DNA from: Pardosa pseudoannulata
Lineage: Eukaryota > Arthropoda > Arachnida > Araneae > Lycosidae
DNA: 64,000 nt
Assembly (NCBI GenBank): GCA_032207245.1
Contig: CM063505.1
Location: 172,229,922-172,293,921, forward strand
Direction: 5' to 3'
The translations under genes were made by a program, and so were the position numbers. Below are positions 56,366-64,000 of this stretch, one piece after another. The notes beneath the pieces were generated by a model. It searched no databases, was not told where the DNA came from, and saw only the letters and a program-made list of their open reading frames with translations. The first letter of the stretch is position 1. Every line of letters starts with the position of its first letter.

Positions 56366-57038
56366 CTAGCATATATCACGCCATATGACGGGATCAGTAA
56401 AATTTTTAATTTTCCAGTATTGTAAAGTACCCTATGAGCCAGGTAAAAAAAAGTGGTTTGTTTTTTGGCTGAGAATTATCTTGCAGCAAAAAATAATGAA
56501 TGATTAAATTTTAAATTATCATATATGTACTTAATCTATTATTCAATCCAAATATAAAAGAAAATTATTTACGTATTATCTAAGTTCAGTGATGAAAATA
56601 ATGCCGACGATATTTAAATAATTTAAAATAAGAAATGATTCAATGAGACGGTTAAAGGAATGGTGCCATAATGCTAGAAAATAAAATGTTATTTTCATCC
56701 ATTTATAATGTGATAAATTGAGGAATTTAATCGCCTGCTCTTAACCGGGGAAAATAGGGTTTGAAATAATCGCATTAAAGGCTCGAAAAGGGGGAAAGGA
56801 GTGAATTTCGAACGTTTTAAATACTACAGTATTTTTCGCTGTGATATGAAGCACATTTACACCAATTTATTTTAGGATCAGATCGATAGTTAAGGTGAAG
56901 ATAAATTTTACTCGCTTTAAATTTTGCCAACCCTAACTCATTAAGAATCCAATAACGCCTATTTCCATTCCAGGTCCAACCGCTTCAAAAATCCGTGGAC
57001 AGACGGACAGATAACTTAGGCTATTATTATATAAGGAA
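56366..57038 (-). mobile_element. Non-autonomous Helitron H4
   Basis: It matches H1/H2 throughout, from GATCAGTAAAATTTTTAATT to ACAGACGGACAGATAACTTA. The 3' end keeps CTAG (56366-56369) but the palindrome has decayed to CACGCCATATGACGGG, and the 5' TCCCC is now TTCCTT. It is an old copy. Confidence 0.75.
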
Positions 57039-57039
57039 T

Positions 57040-57585
57040 TTTAAACATTTCCAAAAAGCTTTTAAGTTTTCACTAGCATTTTCCGTTTTCTTATATTATT
57101 ACTCTATAATCATCTGCCCCATGGTTGCTAATTTTCAGTCATTTTGTAACTAATGGCATCAGACACAATTATTTAGATGTAATCCAATCAAATTAACAAT
57201 CGTTAAGTTTAAAATGGTATCTTAGGAAAATGTGTTTCATTTTTCCTTGAAAACAGATATCGTGAGCCTTCTCCAGCTTCAGTAAAACTTTTACAGAAAT
57301 GGTTTTTGAAGTATTTTAGCTCTGTGTATTGCTTCAGGGAATGAAATTACTTTAAAGAAGCTAATTATTTCTTTATTTGCGATTTTTTTTCTAAAACAAC
57401 TTTTTAAATTGCAAATCTCGATTAATTAATAATTATTTATAAGTGATAGAGCCAATTAAAAAAAGAATAATACAAATAATATACATTTTTAATAATTCAT
57501 TGTAAATTATGTCAGTAAAAATATAATAATTAATGACTTGCTTGTTTCTAAAATAAATACAGAAATAATTTTTTTCATCTGATAT
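57040..57585. other. AT-rich, no recognisable gene
   Basis: Nothing recognised between the Helitron and the microsatellite. Confidence 0.4.
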
Positions 57586-57586
57586 G

Positions 57587-57659
<73 letters not shown>

Positions 57660-57690
57660 GTGTTGTGTGTGTGTGAGAGAGAGAGAGAGG
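57587..57690. repeat. (TA)n(GT)n(GA)n compound microsatellite
   Basis: A simple-sequence tract of about 100 bp. Confidence 0.95.
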
Positions 57691-57939
57691 TTAAAATGGG
57701 GGTTAAGAATTAAGCGAGATATAATTAAAAATAGTTAAAACTCATTAACGATAACGTAATAGGAGAAAGACACACCCTCGAGCTGAACTGTACTGAGTAA
57801 AGAAGCCGACGCGGAAGTAGACATAGGAATTTTGCTTAGGTAGCAAAGCCAAAAAAGACAGTTCTGAGAGGAAACTCAAGCTGATAACATCCCCCAAGCT
57901 TGTCGTGGCAAATTATGAGAACAAATTATATCTAAATGG

Positions 57940-59127
57940 CAGTGGCGTGCGGTCCATATGTGCAGGGAGTGCACTGCACACCCTGGCAAAATTATGAGGG
58001 ACAATAATTTTCTGCACCTATGTTTACCTATCTTTATATGGTATATAATAAATATTATTTATAATATATTCAAATATTATGTTGATTTACATACTCGTAT
58101 TTCCGCAGTACGTGCGGTACTAGGTGCTGCACCACGTAGCGCGCAAACGAACATAGGAAGTTCTGATGTGTACGCACTGCGCACTAAATTGAAAATCACA
58201 CTTTATATGTATGGGCTACTGGAGAAGAACAGCATACTATGGCACTGAGGCAAGTACAGATATTTTTTCTGCACTTGGCATTCAGAATCATCCGAAGGTA
58301 CGGTTTATTAAGCGTTATATTAGAGCGGGGACTTACGTGCTGAAGCGATTTAGGTTTTTTAACTGATTAACTGGCCATACGATTTTGCAGACGGTTAATG
58401 TCTAAATTTATATATTGTAAGATTTTGTTTTCAAGGAAATATAAAAGAAGTATTTCATCAATATAAAGTGAAATGTTTTAGTGTGGTAAATTAATTTCGG
58501 TGATGTATTCTATTTATTGAAATAATTAGCTGAAAAACACTGTTGTTTTGTTTTAAAGAAACGAATTTTAACAGAACAGTCCAAATTTTACCAGTCATTG
58601 TGTCTTACACACAGTATATAAGTTATATCTGTAACACCATATCACTGGTTTTGTTTTTAAAAATTATCAAGATGTTTTTAGCAGAATATATGATTTCCAA
58701 ATGTTAAAAACAATTAATAAATATAATTTAATCCACTGACCGAACAAAAAATAGTTCGCTTTATTGTGCCAGCGTGCAGTGAAATCCTCTGCTCGTGGAA
58801 TAGACGATCGGTTTGTCGTAACCATTGAGCATCCGGATGAGGCACCACAGCGGTGGGCGCCATGTGGTGCTACGTTTGCTGAACATATAAGTTTTTCGAT
58901 GATTTTTGCTTCAGTGATAGTAGAATTCTCATAAGTTTAGCTGTTTTTATAGTTATAACTCGACTACTCGAAGGTAAATATTTTATTTATTGTATTCTTT
59001 AAAAATTTATATTCATAATAAATAACCTGTTTCAGAATGGAGAACTCAGATGTCTCAATAATTAAAGATTTATTGGAAAATCCATGTTCTCTGCACACCC
59101 TGCATGAAAACCTACCGCACGCCACTG
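57940..59127. mobile_element. Non-autonomous hAT element with 8-bp target duplication
   Basis: Ends are CAGTGGCGTGCGGT (left) and its perfect inverse ACCGCACGCCACTG (right). Just inside, both ends carry TGCACACCCTG. The flanks are CTAAATGG (57932-57939) and CTTAATGG (59128-59135), 8 bp with one mismatch. The 1188-bp length and absence of hAT transposase motifs make it a non-autonomous derivative. Confidence 0.9.
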
Positions 59128-59393
59128 CTTAATGGCATAGTTAATGGCAGAAGGATTGCAATAAAGAAGTTTTATGTATGAAATGAAATGTGTCTTCCAT
59201 GCCTTAACCACTCGTACCGGCTGAATCCCATCATTGTAATATTCTCATACTTTTGACTCCATCCGACGAAAGAGCAGTATCGTAATACAACTCATCTTCG
59301 AAGTCAATATAACTGTTTTTAAATTCTATTAATTTTTAGACGTCGTAGAATGGCGGCTCTTTTCGCCAGCTTAATTGTGAGCTTAGTATTCTA

Positions 59394-62345
59394 CACTATA
59401 TTGCCAATGATGACCGGTTTACTTGGCGATTTCAGACATTTTGTTGAATATCTAGGAAAATACACGAGGATTATCCTGAAACCACAGGCGTGTAAATAGG
59501 ATGGTACACTATATTTCAGCTAAGAATTTTTCCCGAAACCCCATACGGTACAGTCAACAATTGAAGAAAAACGAATATGTTTTGGATAAACTTGTAAAAT
59601 GTAATGAATGAAAAGCTTTGAAACTTTAGCACATGATTAGAAAGCTTCTTGAAATAAACTGTGTTCATTGCTATGGGGATAGCACGTATACTCGTAGAGA
59701 AATTAAGGTTTTTATAAAAACAATCCCAAATTTCTCCAAGTGTTTTGCTTATAATTTGCAGAATTCTCAATATCAAAGAATGCTATTTTCAGCATGACAA
59801 ACGACACTGTACACAATACGCTACAATCGGAATTAAAAAATAATAAATATTGGAGGAAAAATGAGCAAGTTCAATAAGTGTGTCACTGCTCATGCACAAC
59901 TGCAGTCAAAATATAATGTCCATAATATATTAGCTAAATGTATAGAGCAACTTTTGTGAAAGTCCCAAAAACACAGCTTGAAAATTCTTAAAGTGATCGG
60001 CGATAGAATAAAATTGAAATTCGTTGTTCCCAAGAGGAAGCAAAAAGATGGGGGGCTGTATCCAGAATTTCATATGTTATTAAAAATTTCCGAGTGGAGA
60101 GTTAATGAGTAGATATGTAATAGTTCTTTCACTACATGATACTTTAAAGCACTCAAACAGTACATACAATAAGTTACATTTTGAAAAAGTATGTATTTAG
60201 CGATAGTTAAAAAATCTCTTACAAATATAAATAACATGGCTTAAAATATCAAATCTATTACAAATATATTATAAATAAATCACATGTACAATCTTTACAT
60301 ATAAAAGGAAATGGAATTGCATTTTTACAATTAAACAGATATACCAGTATCAACTGTTGGCTGTTGAAGCTGTTAGCAGGGAGTTGGCCAGCTTTTCGCT
60401 GTAATCACAGCCTCGACCCTGCTAGGCATACAATCTGTGAGTGTGCGGTAGGTTGACTCCAGAATTGCCCTGCATTCTTCCTGCAATAGGCTAAGAGTTC
60501 GTTTTTGGTGGTTAGACGTTGTGGTCGAGCCCTCAACCGGCATTGCAACTGATCCCAAAGATGTTCAACTGGATTTATATCAGGTCTCTGAGCTGGCCAA
60601 TTGAGCTGTTGGATCCTCATGTCCTCAAACCACTGTTTTATAATGTGTGTTGTATGTACAGCGGCATTATCATGCTGAAACACATAAGGTCCAAAATTGT
60701 TTAGAATGTCTTCATAGCGTTCGGCGTTCACAGTTTCAGGCACTAAAACAATGGACAGAGTCCAAACCATGATTCCGAGTCCAAACCTAAATTTGACAGT
60801 GAGAACAGTGCAGGGCGACAAACATCGCTCACTTGGAATTCGCCAGGTCCAGATACGTCCGTCGAAATATCAGAATGTGAAGCGTGATTCATCACTCCAC
60901 ATTATATTCTTCCACTGGTCCAGTGTCCAGTTGTGCCGTGTCCTATACCACTGTAATCGTCGACGCGTGTTAATGGCTGTGATCATGGGCTTCTGCACTG
61001 CAGCTCGGACATGAAATTCCATGACATGCAGCTCCCAACGAATTGTCCGGTTCTGCTCTCACTTCCAGATACCACTCGGAACTGCGCTGCTGTGCTGTCC
61101 AATGTCGTTTGCCGGTTGGACTTTACAATATGGCTGAGACATCGTTCCCTCTCCGATACTTTTCGTTGCATCCCTCGTCGGGTTTGCTCTTTCAAGGTTT
61201 TTTTTTTCTTTTATCCACCTAATCACAACATCGCTAACTGTAGCCTGTGGGATCTGGAACTTGTCGATTCGAATGCCTGAAACGGTGGGCTTCAATGATT
61301 ATTCCCCTTTCGCCTTGGCTCAACTTGTGCCGTACACTCATTTTGACTGCTACAGTTTCTATGAACGTCTCACGAACGACTTCCCTTTTATCAACATACG
61401 AACTGAATTAATTACATTAGGACGATTCTACTTTCATTTCGAAGGGTGTCCTTTGATTAGTACAAGACAGCGTACACTATACTGCATTTAGAATGAAGAC
61501 ACACATTCTGCCTCTAACTACCGCAAACTCGTGTAAATTTTCACAGAAGGTCGAAGCTTTCATAAGAGCAAATGTTTATTCTGGAGGCAGAAAAAGATTG
61601 ATAGTGCTGTTCACAATATACTATAAGTATATTTTGTATTTATACAAAGTACTATATTTGGATACAGCCCCTCATCTTTTTGCTTAATTTTGGGAACAAC
61701 GGATTTCGAGCTTATTCTATCGACGATCATTTTCAGAATTTTCAATCTATGGTTTGGGGACTTTCACAAAAGATGCTTTATACATTTAGCTAATACGTTA
61801 TGCATATTATACTTTAATTGCATTTGTGCATGTGCAGTGAGACATTATTTAATAAACCTGCTAATCTTTCATCCAATATTTATCGCTTTTTTAATTCCGA
61901 TTGCAACTTATTATATACAATGTCGTTTGTGAGGCTGAAAATAGCATTCTTTGATATTGAGAATTCTGCAAATTTCAAGCAAAACACTTGGAGAAATTTG
62001 GGATTGTTTTTTATAAAAACCTTAATTTATCCACGAGTATACGTGCTATCCTCATAACAATAAATACAGATTATTACAAGAAGCATCTTAATCATGTGCT
62101 AAAGTGTCAGCGCTTTTCACAAGTTATTTTTTACAGGGTTATCCAAAACATATTCGTTTTTCTTCAATTTATTGACGGTCTCTTAAGGGGTTTCGGAAAA
62201 ATTCTTAACTGAAATATATTTCAATATGACGGCTACCATCTTGTTTATACGCCTATGGTTTCAGAATAATTCCTCGTATTTTTCTAGATATTCAACAAAA
62301 GCCTAAAATCGCAAGTTACCGGTCATGATTGACAATATAATGTTT
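59394..62345. mobile_element. 2.95-kb inverted-repeat element around a Tc1-like gene
   Basis: The arms 59394-60066 and 61658-62345 are inverted copies, about 680 bp each. Matching words include ATGACCGGT, TTTTGTTGAATATCTAG, AAGAATTTTTCC.GAAACCCC, ACTTGGAGAAATTTGGGATT (inverse on the left) and TTTTGTGAAAGTCCC. The spacer holds the transposase pseudogene at 60373-61341. It is unclear whether the arms are the element's own long terminal repeats or an older palindromic structure into which the Tc1-like sequence inserted. No separate short terminal repeat was found next to the gene. Confidence 0.8.
60373..61341 (-). pseudogene. DD34E Tc1-like transposase, several frameshifts
   Basis: The start at 61341 (minus) reads MSVRHKLSQGERGIIIEAHR, then the frame shifts to reach SDVVIRWIKEKKNLERANPT. 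A further frame reads REKCLSHIVKSNRQTTLDST-like sequence (CLSHIVKSNRQTTLDSTAAQ). Then RRRLQWYRTRHNWTLDQWKN runs into WSDESRFTF with catalytic Asp 1 intact, followed by a stop. The C-terminal part from 60821 reads NNFGPYVFQHDNAAVHTTHI with Asp 2, and NWPAQRPDINPVEHLWDQLQ with the Glu. There are 34 residues between Asp 2 and Glu. A last shift near 60470 gives ILESTYRTLTDCMPSRVEAV and the stop at 60373. All three catalytic residues survive but the frame is broken at least four times. Confidence 0.9.
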
Positions 62346-62447
62346 TAAAAGAGTAAAACTGAGAAGGAGTTTCAAATTTTGTAGAAAACACGAGTAGATT
62401 GTATATACATACATAATACAAACAAGTGAAGCATATATACAAATATG

Positions 62448-62599
62448 TAGGGACGTACGCAAGGAGGGTAGGGGTTTAATCCCCCCCCCTTTTTGAGCTC
62501 AGACAAAATGACAAAACTAAAAATTTTAGTAGAAGTTACGCGAGTCATTATTTTCTAGAATTATGACCCGCCCTTGAATAAATTCTGCTTACGCCACTG
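62448..62599. mobile_element. 152-bp hAT MITE with 8-bp target duplication
   Basis: Left TAGGGACGTACGCAAG and right (inward) CAGTGGCGTAAGCAG are imperfect inverted ends of the common CAGTGGCGTA hAT type. The flanks are CAAATATG (62440-62447) and CAAACATG (62600-62607), one mismatch. The middle carries a run of C (62483-62491). Confidence 0.75.
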
Positions 62600-62775
62600 C
62601 AAACATGAATCAATGTAAGTGTGCGTGTGGGATATGCTCACGTGCATGTGTACAAAATATTCTTTGGTCTTTAAAGGGAAATAAGTTGCATCGTTTCGAG
62701 GAGGAATGTGAAGTGGGTATGGGAATGCATGCAACGTCATGTACACCAAGTGTACATAACGCTGTTTGATAAAAA

Positions 62776-62938
62776 ATGGGGCTTACTCTAGATGCTGCGA
62801 GTCGATTCGAATGTTCGTTATGACGTCACTTTGATGTCAGCTTTGCGGACATTGTGAGAGCAAATGATCAATCTGAAATCAAAGGGACGTCATAACGAAT
62901 GTTCGAACAGACTCGCATCGTCCAGAGTAAGGGCCTAT
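62776..62938. mobile_element. Small MITE with long arms
   Basis: Left CTTACTCTAGATGCTGCGAG.. continues ATGTTCGTTATGACGTC. The right arm in inverse reads CTTACTCTGGACGATGCGAG..ATTCGTTATGACGTC. Arms are about 60 bp around a 45-nt centre. No coding sequence. Confidence 0.85.
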
Positions 62939-63056
62939 ATTATAGGAGGGAATTACCAGAAAAGTTTGCTATGAAACTAGGAAAATCCAATATTGTCTGA
63001 AGTCTGAAATAGTTATCAAGGATTAAAGTAGTTACTTGGACATATGGTGCTACCTC

Positions 63057-63212
63057 ATTGAGATCGAGATATATCACAGGTGACTTCCGAGTCATAATAA
63101 CACCAGAAGACAACAGAGACTGAAATTTGGTACCATAAATTTCCCAGTTCAGTGACTTCTGACGTCATTATGACACGGAATTGTCGCCTGTAACATATAC
63201 GGACCTCAAAAT
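63057..63212. mobile_element. Small palindromic element
   Basis: The left arm TTGAGATCGAGATATATCAC, CAGGTGACTTCCGAGTCATA pairs imperfectly with the right arm (inward TTGAGGTCCGTATATGTTAC, AGGCGACAATTCCGTGTCAT). Arms are about 55 bp. No target duplication identified. Confidence 0.6.
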
Positions 63213-63594
63213 GGAAGCCCTCATAAATATTGTCATGAAGTACCAGAAAGTTTAGCTCCATATCCTATCCTAAAACATTACAATATGCAACAACGAAAAC
63301 TTCACGTTTTAACAATTGAAATGGACAACTAAAAAATAATAATAATAATAATTGATAAAGTTAATCAAGTATTAATATAGTTACCTTAAAGCTTGAATAA
63401 ACCTACTGAGTTGTTAAAGGAAAGGAAATTAAGAAAAATTATTTCTTAATGTAGTCCATTCTCTACATATTAAAATCATAGACTTTATAAAATCTGACCA
63501 GTGATAATAACATTTTGACCTGAAGTAAGTAAATTATGCTTATTGATGAAGCTTCTATTCAACTCCACTCAATTGTTTCTTCAAAATTCAAAAC

Positions 63595-63757
63595 ATGGCG
63601 ACCTCCATGAAATCAAACTTGAAGAGAAAAGCATCTAATGATTATTCTGATCAGCATACGAAAAAAACTGCTGCATCTGTAGTGTCTGAAAATAATTCAG
63701 GACAAAATGCAAATGGTGGAGAAGAAAACATTAATGATAACTCCAGTAGAAGTAATC
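63595..63757 (+). CDS. First coding exon of an unidentified host gene
   Basis: The ATG sits in good context (AAAAC ATG G). 54 codons plus one base lead to a consensus donor, C|GTAAGT at 63758. The protein starts MATSMKSNLKRKASNDYSDQ and continues with a Ser/Asn-rich, hydrophilic, apparently disordered stretch. L-K-R-K-A-S resembles a nuclear-localisation patch, which is inference. If the donor is used, the tail codons after it (KLNLSIIYPR) are intron. Codon composition is more balanced than in neighbouring AT-rich sequence. I do not recognise the family. It could alternatively belong to an intact transposon outside the window. Confidence 0.55.
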
Positions 63758-63987
63758 GTAAGTTAAATTTATCTATTATTTACCCCCGTGAATGTAGCTA
63801 TATTTAAATATTTAAGCAAATTGCACACTAAATTAACAATTTTTTCTTGTGTTTGAAAGCATATTTTAATGTTAGACTTAACACTATATGTATGGATGAT
63901 TTCCTTGTTTTAATTTATTACTCCGTGAATTATAAAACACCTTCTTAAAGTCGGTCTTTTCATGAACTTATTTATTATTTTCTTTAG

Positions 63988-64000
63988 TAACTGAGAGCAT
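63988..64000 (+). CDS. Start of second coding exon, cut by window edge
   Basis: TTTATTATTTTCTTTAG is a good acceptor ending at 63987. Joining exon 1 (one base over) to TAACTGAGAGCAT gives codons for L-T-E-S, an open continuation. Only 13 bases are inside the window. Confidence 0.4.

Overview
The window is strongly AT-rich animal DNA. It holds one probable host-gene start at the right edge, one decayed chemoreceptor gene, and otherwise a dense graveyard of transposable elements. There are no bacterial-style gene arrays, operons or rRNA genes. The mix of Tc1/mariner families (DD34E, DD36E and mariner-like elements with ACAGGGTGT/ACAAGGTGTCCC ends), hAT, pogo/Tigger and THAP/P-like elements, Helitrons, a tRNA-derived SINE, LTR elements and a gustatory-receptor-like pseudogene points to an arthropod. 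A chelicerate such as a spider is my best guess, but the sequence does not prove it.

Layout: 1-5.7 kb has dispersed and tandem repeats and a 5' half of a DD36E Tc1-like element. 5.7-6.3 kb is the 3' end (RNase H plus tail) of a non-LTR retrotransposon. 6.8-9.1 kb has two different Tc1-like elements. 10.2-10.4 kb is a long TA microsatellite. 11.6-16.4 kb is a stack of mariner-like, LTR-like and hAT pieces. 17.4-20.4 kb and 24.6-27.9 kb are two copies of an old segmental duplication. They bracket a gustatory-receptor-like pseudogene (20.5-24.0 kb), and each copy carries its own later insertions (a THAP element in the first, a pogo element in the second). 28.5-33.7 kb has short tandem repeats, a 1.07-kb terminal-inverted-repeat element with a 62-nt poly-T tract, and a mariner-derived foldback MITE. 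36-40.4 kb has an LTR-like repeat and three Helitron copies, two of them joined head to tail. 41.6-42.8 kb is a full-length DD36E element with terminal repeats. 44.0-44.8 kb is an internally deleted mariner-like element.

From 48.4 to 51.0 kb there are two solo LTRs in opposite orientation. One has a perfect 5-bp target duplication and the other is split by a 777-bp element. 51.6-52.5 kb is a tandem satellite. 53.7-54.8 kb has two SINE copies. 56.4-57.0 kb is another Helitron. 57.9-59.1 kb is a hAT element with a near-perfect 8-bp target duplication. 59.4-62.3 kb is a pair of ~680-bp inverted arms enclosing a DD34E transposase pseudogene. 62.4-63.2 kb holds small MITEs. At 63.6 kb an ATG exon with a consensus splice donor, followed by an acceptor at the very end, is the only convincing start of a host gene.

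The transposase genes are broken by stops, frameshifts or deletions, so none looks able to move now. The value of the window lies in element boundaries and nesting order: tandem Helitrons, the DD36E pair, solo LTRs with target duplications, and the duplication-dated insertions.
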